5,963 bases of DNA from DASUFH01 sp036274645 (GTDB taxonomy: Bacteria; Acidobacteriota; Terriglobia; 20CM-2-55-15). The position numbers and the translations under genes were made by a program. Below the pieces are notes generated by a model. It ran no database searches. It was not told where the DNA came from and worked only from the letters and a program-made list of their open reading frames with translations. Location: positions 1-5,963 of the forward strand of contig DASUFH010000117.1 of the NCBI GenBank assembly GCA_036274645.1, given 5' to 3'. Positions 1 through 5,963 of this stretch are shown here, piece by piece (the stretch's first letter is position 1; each line of letters starts with the position of its first letter).

Positions 1-1734
1 GTTGTTTTTCAACGCGGACAGGACTTCGAACCCGTTGAGCTGGGGCATATTGATATCGAGCACCACAAGATCCGGCCTGGAATCGGCTACGGCTTCCAGG
101 ACCTGCCCTCCGCTGGAAACGGATTCGCATCCCATGTTGTAGGACTGCAGGGCCATCCGCACCAGAGCCACCGTCGTCGGATCGTCATCGCCGATCAGGA
201 CGTTGGCCAGGGCTCGTCCGGCGTCAACGGCGTGTTTCCGGGCGAATCCATTGCCCGCCATTTGCTCCTTGCCCGCCGCGCGTGTAAACAGTGTGTAGCA
301 TCGCAACACGAGTTCGCTTGAATTCCATGGCCGCAACAGGAAGTCGTGTTCGTGCTGATGAGCGCCGAGAACCGCGTCCAGCGTTGCGCCCGGGAAGCCG
401 ATCGCCACCATGGGACGATGAACCCTTCCAACGAGGGCGGCGAGAGACAGCGAGTCCGCCTGTTCGCCGACATTGAGTATGAGTCCGTCGTACAGCTGCT
501 CCCAGGCCTCGGCCGGATCAAAGGGCGCGTAGCGCACGCTCATGACCGCGTTCGCCTGTTCAAGCGTCTCCCCAAGTCGCGCGACGTCGGCATGATCGAA
601 GCCCACCGCCGCAAAACGCTTTCCGGAAAGGGATGACGCAACCGCGTCGGAAACCCCGCCCGTCTGCTCGATTCGCGCGGCCGAAAACAGACTCTCCAAC
701 TGGGTCAGTTTCCTGTGCAGCGCGGCCGCATCCGGTTTGCCCGCCGCCAGAAGCCTTTCCAGTTCCAACGCGGCCTCGCTCAACTGGGGCAGTCCAAGCG
801 TGCCGCTCGTACCCGCCCATCGGTGCGCCAGCCTTTGCGCGTCATCGCCAGCGCTTCCCGGAAAACCATCGAGCAGCTGTCGCGTAGCCTGGTATCCGTC
901 CTCCACAAAACGCCGGCGCAAGGCATGAACGACTTCGTGATCGCCCCCGATCGCGGTGGCCGGTCCGTCCACCAGCGCCGATTTGATGGCCTGAACGGCG
1001 TTGTCGAAATTGCCCGTCCGCTCAACAATGCAATTCGCGCCGAGGGCCCGCGCCATATCCTCATCATCCGGCCGAATCGCGCCGGACGTCACCAGCACGA
1101 CCGGCACGGTGGACAGGCCGGGCTTGCGACGGATGAACTGCGCCAGACGGAAGCCATCCAGACGCGGCATCAGGACATCGCTGACGACCACATCCGGCCT
1201 ACGGGTATGCATCATCTCGATGGCCTCGGCGCCGTCTTTGGCCGCCATGACCTCAAAGCCCAACTCTTTCAGATGACTCTCCAGAGACGCGCGCTGCGAC
1301 GGATCATCATCGGCAATCAGGATCAGGCGACGCCCCTTGTCCGCAGTTTCGGGCGCCCGGGATCCCGCCTGCATGTATTCCCGGACGGATCCGGCAAAGG
1401 CACGCGTGTCGATGGGCTTGGCGATATAGCCTTCGCAGCCGGCCTCGAGAGCCCGCTCCCGATCGCCTTTCATCGCGTATGCGGTCAAGGCGACAACGAC
1501 GATGGAAGCGTAGCGGCTGTCCGCCTTGAGACGACGCGTCAGCTCCAGACCGTCCATGCCGGGCAGCTGAACGTCCATCAGAATCACCTTCGGACTGAAC
1601 TCGGCCAACACCACCATGGCGTCCCTGGCGTCAACGGCGGTACGGACCTCGAAGCCGGCCTTGGCCAGCAACAAGCGGAAGAGCTTGGCGTTTACAGCGT
1701 TGTCTTCGACGATCAGAATGCGTTCCTTATCCAT
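1..1734 (-). CDS. Multi-receiver/Hpt phosphorelay response regulator (REC-REC-Hpt-pseudoREC-REC), C-terminus cut by window edge
   Basis: My own minus-strand translation is open for 578 codons from the ATG at 1734 to base 1, with no stop, so the protein continues beyond the window. Domains in order: REC1, residues 1-122, with acidic pair E10/D11, phosphoacceptor D54, T84 and K106 (AKPID), DivK-like; REC2, about 136-255, with D142-D144, D186 and T216, but Glu238 where the conserved Lys is expected; Hpt, about 262-355, with HRWAGTSGTLGL placing the phosphorylatable His at 304; a degenerate receiver, about 372-486, with Asn421 in place of Asp; and REC4 from about 510, with D516/D517 and D560 in VVLDINMP, cut halfway. 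No membrane segment is seen, so it is presumably cytoplasmic. It starts six bases after the kinase stop, which implies co-translation and a direct partnership. The role inferred is a phosphorelay hub. The output domain is unknown; GGDEF is one possibility for this family type but is not visible. The domain calls are firm and the partner assignment is inference. Confidence 0.93.
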   Translation of the reverse strand, partial: MDKERILIVEDNAVNAKLFRLLLAKAGFEVRTAVDARDAMVVLAEFSPKVILMDVQLPGMDGLELTRRLKADSRYASIVVVALTAYAMKGDRERALEAGCEGYIAKPIDTRAFAGSVREYMQAGSRAPETADKGRRLILIADDDPSQRASLESHLKELGFEVMAAKDGAEAIEMMHTRRPDVVVSDVLMPRLDGFRLAQFIRRKPGLSTVPVVLVTSGAIRPDDEDMARALGANCIVERTGNFDNAVQAIKSALVDGPATAIGGDHEVVHALRRRFVEDGYQATRQLLDGFPGSAGDDAQRLAHRWAGTSGTLGLPQLSEAALELERLLAAGKPDAAALHRKLTQLESLFSAARIEQTGGVSDAVASSLSGKRFAAVGFDHADVARLGETLEQANAVMSVRYAPFDPAEAWEQLYDGLILNVGEQADSLSLAALVGRVHRPMVAIGFPGATLDAVLGAHQHEHDFLLRPWNSSELVLRCYTLFTRAAGKEQMAGNGFARKHAVDAGRALANVLIGDDDPTTVALVRMALQSYNMGCESVSSGGQVLEAVADSRPDLVVLDINMPQLNGFEVLSALKNN

Positions 1735-1736
1735 TT

Positions 1737-1743
1737 CTCCTCA
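1737..1743 (-). promoter_or_regulatory. Ribosome binding site of the response-regulator gene, overlapping the kinase stop codon
   Basis: The minus strand reads TGAGGAG, then AA, then the ATG at 1734. The TGA is the kinase stop (1743-1741), so the Shine-Dalgarno core GAGG/AGGAG overlaps it. The space from AGGAG to ATG is only 2 bases (4 from GAGG), shorter than optimal. With just six bases between the two coding regions, translational coupling to the kinase is likely. This site and the start of the REC1 fold at residue 5 support the chosen start. Confidence 0.7.
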
Positions 1744-4089
1744 ACTCACGACGCCGACTTCGCGCTGGTCGACGACGCCTTCCATGGATTGCCGATCGAG
1801 CGCGTCTGCGCCACTATCCGCCACGACCAGCGGTTGACTCGAAAAGGGCAACACCACATAGAACGTGCTGCCCTCGCCCAGGACGCTTTCGACCCCGACT
1901 CTTCCACCCTGGGCTTCGGCAATGCGCTTGGTCAGGGCGAGGCCCAGACCCGTTCCCTGATAACGTTTTGAAGCGCTGGAATCCAGCTGATGAAATTCCG
2001 TGAAGAGCTGGTCCAGGTCTTCACGCTTGATCCCGATGCCGGTGTCCTGCACTTCGATTCGGAAAGCGTTCGCTGACTCCAGCGTTGCCCGTATCCAGAT
2101 GTGTCCTCCTTCAGGCGTGAACTTGATTGCGTTGGACAAGTAGTTGTAGAGAACCTGCTTGAGTTTCCGGGGATCCAGATGGACAGACTTGATGCGGGGA
2201 TCCACGGTGGTCTCCACGCTGAGTTGCCTTTTGTTGCTGAGCGACTTCAGAATTCCGTGAATCTCGCCGATCGTGACCCGAAGATCGATGTCTTCCGGCT
2301 GGAATTCCATCTTGCCGGCCTCGACCTTGGAAAGATCCAGGATGTCGTTGATCAGTTGGAGCAGATGTCGCGCGCTGGTCAGGATATCGTCGAGGAACTC
2401 CTTGTGTTCGGCGTCGACGGGGCCGATCACCTCGTCGTGCATCATTTCCGCAAAACCAATAATTCCATTGAGCGGGGTCCGCAGTTCATGGGACATATTG
2501 GCGAGAAATTCGCTCTTCATCCGGCTCGCTTCCAGCGCCCGGCGCGTCTCGCGCTCCAGGGCGATATTCTTCCGTCGCAGTTGCCGCTCGAGATTGGCGC
2601 GATCCTGTTCCGCCCGTTTCCGTTCGGTGATGTCCCTGCCGATCACCAGAAAGCCCGTCAGTTCTCCCAGCGAATCGCGAATGCCCGTCACCGTGAGGGA
2701 TACCGTCAGGCGACCGCCATCCTTGCGGACGTAAGTCCATTCACGCGTCTCATGCCCTTCGCGCCGAACGGTTTCGACCAGCGCGTCGAACGGTTCGGCC
2801 GGCCGGTCGAGCCGATTGTTGAGTTCCCGGAGTCGTTCGGCAATCTCCGATTCGTCCTGCAGGCAGTCCCACGTCCTTCCGATAACTTCATCCGCCGAGT
2901 ACCCCAGTATTCGCTCCGCGCCGGGATTAAACAGCGTGATCCGGCCATGAACATCCGTGGAAACGATCGAAACGCCGGTGGCGGAATTGAGCACATTTTC
3001 CAGCTGCGACTTCACGTTCGCCAGCTGCGACTCGGCCAGCTTGCGCTCCGTGATATCGATCAACATGGCCTCGAAGTGACGCTGACCGGCGCCGTCGTCG
3101 ACGATGCGGCTGTTTCCGGTCACCCAGACGGTGGTGCCGTCCTTCCGATACCAGTTGGTTTCGCAGTCCTGAATGACTCCCTTCTCATTGAGTTTGTTCA
3201 CCAGGATGGCGCGGACATTCGGATCCACATATAGAGGCGACTGCAGTTCATTGCGGTGATGGAGAAGGTCTTCGGGGGAATCGTATCCGAGGATCGAAGC
3301 CATGGACGCGTTGGCTGTCAGCCATCGTCCGTTTTCGGACGCCTCAAAAATGCCGATGGGGGCATTCTCGAAAATGCTGCGGATCCGCTGCTCAGCCGCG
3401 CGGAGAGCCGATTCCGATCGTTCCCTTCGCAGAATGTCCCGCCGGATAACGCTGGTCGACGCGATGACAAAGAGCGTAGCGAAGATTGTGGCAAGCAGTA
3501 CGATGCGGCGGCCGGAGGCGGAGAATGGAGACTGCGGATCCGATCGCTCCGCAAAGAGCCGGCGCTGGTCGCGCGCAATCTGATCCGCAATGATGCGGAC
3601 GTCCTTGGTGAGATGCGCGGCCGCGTCGATATCGGCGGCGCCGATCCCGGATTCTTCGCCGCCGCGGCTCCACGAGTACAGCGCGGCGTTCAAACCGGCA
3701 ATCCTCCGGTCAACCAGCAACGCCATGTGAACGATGCTCTGGCGCTGGGCTTCGTCTTCCCAGGTGAGTCGACGCAAATCGCTCATGCTGCGCCGCAGCT
3801 CAATGAGTTCCTGCGCGTAATCCCCACGCGACGAATCGACCCCGGAAACGACGTAGTTTCGCGCCGCCGATTCCGCCCGGTTGAGATGGAGAACTACAGC
3901 GTCCAGCCGGGCGAGAACCTCATGCGCCGATCCCACAAACGACAGCGTCTGATCGAATTCGAGGCCGGCCCGGTGAAATGAAAGAGCGATCGTCAACAAA
4001 AGGGCGAGAACTCCCGCTGAAGCTGTGTACAGCTTGAAGTTCGTCGATAACTGCATTCCCTTTTTATAAAGCGGCATTGACGTACGCAT
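1741..4089 (-). CDS. Membrane sensor histidine kinase: CHASE3-like sensor, two PAS domains, HisKA, HATPase
   Basis: This 782-residue non-hybrid sensor kinase autophosphorylates a His and passes the phosphate to a response regulator. Visible order: TM1, about 22-38; an extracytoplasmic helical region, about 41-193, with the spacing of a CHASE3 sensor (RAESAARNYVVSG); TM2, about 195-215; PAS1, about 232-345, ending in DITERK; PAS2, about 362-491, also ending in DITERK; a charged, probably coiled-coil linker, about 491-525; HisKA with phosphoacceptor H534 in FLANMSHELRTPLNG; and HATPase with N653 (N box), D682TGIGI (G1) and G712TGLGL (G2). All catalytic motifs are intact. There is no fused receiver; the gene just downstream supplies receivers and an Hpt. 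The start is uncertain: ATG 4089 is the most upstream, after an in-frame TGA 13 codons before it, but has a poor ribosome site. ATG 4077 (AGGA 11 bases upstream) and ATG 4056 are alternatives that leave TM1 intact. The ligand is unknown. Confidence 0.95.
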   Translation of the reverse strand: MRTSMPLYKKGMQLSTNFKLYTASAGVLALLLTIALSFHRAGLEFDQTLSFVGSAHEVLARLDAVVLHLNRAESAARNYVVSGVDSSRGDYAQELIELRRSMSDLRRLTWEDEAQRQSIVHMALLVDRRIAGLNAALYSWSRGGEESGIGAADIDAAAHLTKDVRIIADQIARDQRRLFAERSDPQSPFSASGRRIVLLATIFATLFVIASTSVIRRDILRRERSESALRAAEQRIRSIFENAPIGIFEASENGRWLTANASMASILGYDSPEDLLHHRNELQSPLYVDPNVRAILVNKLNEKGVIQDCETNWYRKDGTTVWVTGNSRIVDDGAGQRHFEAMLIDITERKLAESQLANVKSQLENVLNSATGVSIVSTDVHGRITLFNPGAERILGYSADEVIGRTWDCLQDESEIAERLRELNNRLDRPAEPFDALVETVRREGHETREWTYVRKDGGRLTVSLTVTGIRDSLGELTGFLVIGRDITERKRAEQDRANLERQLRRKNIALERETRRALEASRMKSEFLANMSHELRTPLNGIIGFAEMMHDEVIGPVDAEHKEFLDDILTSARHLLQLINDILDLSKVEAGKMEFQPEDIDLRVTIGEIHGILKSLSNKRQLSVETTVDPRIKSVHLDPRKLKQVLYNYLSNAIKFTPEGGHIWIRATLESANAFRIEVQDTGIGIKREDLDQLFTEFHQLDSSASKRYQGTGLGLALTKRIAEAQGGRVGVESVLGEGSTFYVVLPFSSQPLVVADSGADALDRQSMEGVVDQREVGVVS

Positions 4090-4131
4090 CCTGCACGCAG
4101 CCGCATGGCAGCCGCGCCAATCTCAAACACC

Positions 4132-4160
4132 CTTATCAGTTGGGGCCACAAGTCCTGCAA
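4132..4160 (-). promoter_or_regulatory. Weak sigma70-like promoter candidate for the kinase operon
   Basis: On the minus strand TTGCAG (4160-4155) and GATAAG (4137-4132) are separated by exactly 17 bases, the preferred spacing for -35 and -10 boxes. They lie about 43 bases upstream of the kinase ATG at 4089. Each hexamer is only a partial match to TTGACA/TATAAT, and the organism's promoter consensus is unknown, so this is a candidate based on position and spacing only. Confidence 0.27.
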
Positions 4161-4206
4161 GAGGTTTTTATTCATGGAGTTCCAACAGCTTTGCACAATT
4201 TTGAGG

Positions 4207-4252
4207 TCCCCGCCTCCTTGTAAGGGCGGTCTATATGACCGCCCAGCGTTTC
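4207..4252 (+). repeat. Left REP-like arm
   Basis: The arm contains CCTCCTTGTAA, then the palindrome GGGCGGTC (4224-4231), loop TATAT, GACCGCCC (4237-4244), then AGCGTTTC. It can fold alone as an 8-bp hairpin or pair along its length with the right arm. It differs from the right arm by a longer loop (TATAT against ATA), A instead of G at 4223 and 4245, and two bases near the outer end. This suggests two copies that have drifted slightly. Confidence 0.65.
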
Positions 4253-4290
4253 AGAGTGAATTGCTGTTGAAATCAAGAGACTTCCACCCC

Positions 4291-4334
4291 GAAACGCCGG
4301 GCGGTCATAGACCGCCCCTACAAGGAGGACGGGA
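4291..4334 (-). repeat. Right REP-like arm (inverted copy)
   Basis: Read on the minus strand it gives CCTCCTTGTAG followed by the palindrome GGGCGGTC (4317-4310), loop TAT, GACCGCCC (4306-4299), then GGCGTTTC. The GTAG directly before the stem is the tetranucleotide typical of RAYT-recognised REPs. The match to the left arm covers about 44 bases with few differences. Confidence 0.65.
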
Positions 4335-4382
4335 TCAACAATGCTTCTGTCGCTTTAGTGACGTTGATCACGCTTCGTGTAG

Positions 4383-4410
4383 GGCCCGGAAGCCGTTCGG
4401 CTTCCGGGCC
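4383..4410 (-). terminator. Strong hairpin after the sulfatase gene, probable terminator
   Basis: GGCCCGGAAGCC and its exact reverse complement flank a 4-base loop (GTTC on the plus strand, GAAC on the transcript), giving a 12-bp perfect GC-rich stem. It begins 17 bases after the sulfatase stop codon (4430-4428). On the transcribed strand the stem is followed by CUACACGAAG, with no U run, so it is not a textbook intrinsic terminator. It may terminate with help, or protect the 3' end of the mRNA. Confidence 0.6.
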
Positions 4411-4427
4411 TCGGCGGGGCGCTCCAA

Positions 4428-5942
4428 TCAGGCGGCGAGTTTGCTCGTAAGGCTCTCCAGCATCTGGTCGATGCTGAAGGACGCGGCCTTCTGGCGTGGT
4501 GGAAACGCCTTGAAGGTCTCCAGGAACTGTCCGACAAGCTGCTGGGCCGGCACGAGCAGGAAGGCGTGATCCAGCATCCAGTCGTAATACGTGTTGGACG
4601 TGATGTCGGCCCGCTCGAACGGATCGGTGCGAAGGTTGAAGATCTTCGGCACGCGCAACGGCGTAAAGGGTTCGGCCCAAAGCCTCAGGGTGCCTGCCGC
4701 GCGCTGCTCCATGAAGACCAGCTTGAAGTTGTCATAGCGCACGGCGGTCAGATCCCCGTCGTCCGAGAAGTAGAGGAATCCCGGCCGCGGGCTCTTCTTT
4801 TCCCTTCCGCTGAGAAGCGGCAGCAGGTTGTATCCGTCAAGATGGACTTTGAAGGTCTTGGCGCCCGCCCGATGGCCCTTCCTGAGCTTCTCGGCGATGG
4901 CGGGCTCGCCGGCCGCCGCCAGAAACGTCGGCAGCCAATCCATGTGGCTGACGATCTCGTTGCAAATAGTCCCGGGTTTGATGACACCGGGCCAGCGCGC
5001 CACGCAGGGCACTCTGAAAGCGCCTTCCCAGTTCGTATCCTTTTCGCTTCGGAACGGAGTCATCGCGGCGTCGGGCCAGGAGTTCATGTGAGGCCCATTG
5101 TCCGTGCTGTAGATGACGAGAGTGTTGTCGGCGATTCCGAGTTCGTCCAGCAGGTCGAGCAGTTTTCCCACGAGCTTGTCGTGGTCAATCATGACGTCGC
5201 AGTACTCCGACATCCACCGTCCGGACTGGCCGCGGCTTTCCGGCTTGACATGCGTGCGGAAGTGCATGTGCGTCGTGTTGACCCAGGTGAAGAACGGCTT
5301 GCCGGCGAGATGCTGCTTCCGGATGAACTTCGTCGCTCCCTGGATGATCTCGTCGTCCACCGTTTCCATGCGCTTTTTCGTCAGTGGGCCGGTGTCTTCG
5401 ATCTTCTGTCCGCCCTTTCCATTGGCCCAGCAATGCAGCACCCCGCGCGGCCCGTACTTCTTCTTGAACTCCGGAAAATCCTTCGCTGATGGATAGTCCG
5501 GATGCTCGGGCTCTTCTTCCGCGTTCAAGTGGTACAGGTTGCCGAAGAACTCATCGAAGCCGTGCATCGTCGGCAGATGCTCGTCGCGGTCGCCGAGATG
5601 GTTCTTGCCGAACTGGCCCGTCGCGTAGCCCAGGGGCTTGAGCAGTTCGGCAATTGTTGGATCCTCGGGACGCATTCCCATCGCCGCGCCGGGAAGTCCC
5701 ACCTTGCTCAATCCCGAACGAAAGACGCTCTGCCCCATGATGAACGCAGCGCGTCCCGCGGTGCAGCTCTGTTCGCCGTAGTAGTCCGTAAAGCGAACCC
5801 CTTCATCCGCTATGCGGTCGATGTTCGGCGTCCGGTACCCCATCAGGCCGTCGCCATAGCAGCTGAGGTTAGTCATCCCGATGTCGTCACCCCAGATCAC
5901 CAGGATGTTCGGTTTGTCGGACGTGTGCCCTTTTGGCGCCAT
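4428..5942 (-). CDS. Sulfatase (arylsulfatase-type, formylglycine-dependent), no signal peptide
   Basis: This 504-residue sulfatase of the alkaline-phosphatase superfamily hydrolyses sulfate esters; the substrate cannot be told from sequence. The N-terminal PNILVIWGDDIG supplies metal ligands D19/D20. The catalytic motif is C60-T-A-G-R64, the C-x-(P/A)-x-R site whose Cys must be converted to formylglycine. Further likely active-site residues are K113 and H115 (GKNHLG), H225 (NTTHMH), D281-N282 (YSTDNGPH) and K301. The C-terminal block FNLRTDPFERAD with TSNTYYDW matches the full-length family, so the protein looks complete. No signal peptide or lipobox is seen: Met is followed by a polar stretch and the catalytic fold starts at residue 11. 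It therefore probably works in the cytoplasm on imported or intracellular sulfate esters, unlike the exported sulfatases of polysaccharide-degrading bacteria. No maturation enzyme (FGE or anSME) or transporter is in the window. The start is supported by the AAAGGAG site. Confidence 0.95.
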   Translation of the reverse strand: MAPKGHTSDKPNILVIWGDDIGMTNLSCYGDGLMGYRTPNIDRIADEGVRFTDYYGEQSCTAGRAAFIMGQSVFRSGLSKVGLPGAAMGMRPEDPTIAELLKPLGYATGQFGKNHLGDRDEHLPTMHGFDEFFGNLYHLNAEEEPEHPDYPSAKDFPEFKKKYGPRGVLHCWANGKGGQKIEDTGPLTKKRMETVDDEIIQGATKFIRKQHLAGKPFFTWVNTTHMHFRTHVKPESRGQSGRWMSEYCDVMIDHDKLVGKLLDLLDELGIADNTLVIYSTDNGPHMNSWPDAAMTPFRSEKDTNWEGAFRVPCVARWPGVIKPGTICNEIVSHMDWLPTFLAAAGEPAIAEKLRKGHRAGAKTFKVHLDGYNLLPLLSGREKKSPRPGFLYFSDDGDLTAVRYDNFKLVFMEQRAAGTLRLWAEPFTPLRVPKIFNLRTDPFERADITSNTYYDWMLDHAFLLVPAQQLVGQFLETFKAFPPRQKAASFSIDQMLESLTSKLAA

Positions 5943-5946
5943 GTGT

Positions 5947-5953
5947 CTCCTTT
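5947..5953 (-). promoter_or_regulatory. Ribosome binding site of the sulfatase gene
   Basis: AAAGGAG on the minus strand lies 4 bases (ACAC) before the ATG at 5942. It is the strongest Shine-Dalgarno match in the window and fixes the sulfatase start. Only 21 bases upstream of the start are inside the window, so the promoter and any upstream partner gene cannot be seen. Confidence 0.8.
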
Positions 5954-5963
5954 GCGTGTGTTT

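Larger units (their letters stand above)
4207..4334. mobile_element. REPIN-like element: inverted pair of REP-type palindromic repeats
   Basis: Two arms, 4207-4252 and 4291-4334, are near-perfect reverse complements (about four mismatches and one 2-base length difference) around a 38-base spacer (4253-4290). Each arm carries its own 8-bp palindrome, GGGCGGTC/GACCGCCC, with a short loop. Each palindrome is preceded on its outer side by GTAA (left) or GTAG (right, read on the minus strand). A GTAG-type tetranucleotide before an imperfect palindrome, and two such units pointing inward, is the known layout of REP sequences moved by RAYT transposases. It lies in a typical place, just after a gene's 3' end. 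No transposase is encoded here, so it would be non-autonomous. A MITE with long terminal inverted repeats is the alternative; I saw no clear target duplication. Confidence 0.62.
4090..4427. other. Intergenic region between sulfatase and kinase genes
   Basis: This 338-base gap lies downstream of the sulfatase stop and upstream of the kinase start. No convincing gene is seen; short open frames here lack coding character and run through repeats. From right to left it holds the hairpin after the sulfatase (4383-4410), a small inverted repeat GATCAAC/GTTGATC (4333-4339 and 4363-4369), the large inverted REP-like pair (4207-4334), and about 115 bases leading to the kinase that contain a weak promoter candidate. 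The gap size and the hairpin argue that the kinase operon is transcribed separately from the sulfatase. Confidence 0.8.

Noticed and set aside
195..521. 108-codon minus-strand frame overlapping the response-regulator gene
   Set aside because: It is in a different frame from the continuous 578-codon reading frame that carries the receiver motifs, so it is a shadow, and there is no sign of a frameshift.
715..1971. 418-codon open frame on the plus strand opposite the response-regulator gene
   Set aside because: It lies antisense to a protein with clear receiver and Hpt motifs, crosses the boundary into the kinase gene, and its translation shows no recognisable domain. Long antisense frames are expected in high-GC DNA.
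2101..3234. 377-codon open frame on the plus strand opposite the kinase gene
   Set aside because: It is antisense to the PAS and HisKA region, has low-complexity composition and no known motif. It is a codon-bias shadow of the kinase.
4207..4334. CRISPR-like repeat arrangement
   Set aside because: There are only two units in inverted orientation, with one 38-base spacer and no array or cas genes. The inverted layout fits a REP doublet instead.
4341..4358. Tiny plus-strand frame (5 codons) after AAGGAGG
   Set aside because: The AAGGAGG belongs to the repeat arm, the gap to the ATG is 12 bases, and the frame is too short to support as a gene.
4105..4569. 154-codon plus-strand frame spanning the intergenic region
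   Set aside because: It runs through both REP arms and the terminator hairpin into the antisense of the sulfatase. Its apparent peptide reflects the repeats, and no ribosome site supports it.
4566..5489. 307-codon open frame on the plus strand opposite the sulfatase gene
   Set aside because: It is antisense to the conserved sulfatase catalytic region, with no recognisable family.

Overview
The window holds three protein-coding genes, all on the minus strand. Reading in the direction of transcription (right to left) they are a cytoplasmic-type sulfatase (5942 to 4428), a membrane-bound PAS/CHASE3-type sensor histidine kinase (4089 to 1741), and a large multi-receiver/Hpt response-regulator protein (1734 to the left edge, where it is cut). 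High GC codon usage and a CHASE3-like sensor between two membrane segments suggest a free-living bacterium, probably Gram-negative. I could not fix the phylum; Planctomycetes, Acidobacteria, Verrucomicrobia and Deltaproteobacteria are all plausible.

Right part (4428-5963): a 504-residue sulfatase with a strong ribosome binding site, the formylglycine cysteine motif and the metal ligands, but no signal peptide. A 28-base perfect hairpin lies 17 bases after its stop codon.

Middle (4090-4427): 338 bases without a convincing gene. They contain the hairpin, a striking 128-base inverted pair of palindromic repeats (4207-4334) with the layout of a REPIN (a doublet of REP sequences), and a weak candidate promoter for the kinase gene.

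Left part (1-4089): a two-gene phosphorelay operon. The kinase has no receiver of its own. Six bases after its stop begins a protein with four receiver-like modules around an Hpt domain: REC1 (intact), REC2 (conserved Lys lost), Hpt (His304), a pseudo-receiver that has lost its phosphoacceptor, and a last receiver cut by the window edge. The likely phosphate path is kinase His534 to a receiver Asp, then Hpt His304, then a further receiver, all within two proteins. The output domain, if any, lies outside the window. The sulfatase appears to be a separate transcription unit, with no visible functional link to the phosphorelay.

No clearly undescribed system is present. The most interesting items are the degenerate receivers in the response-regulator protein and the REPIN-like element.
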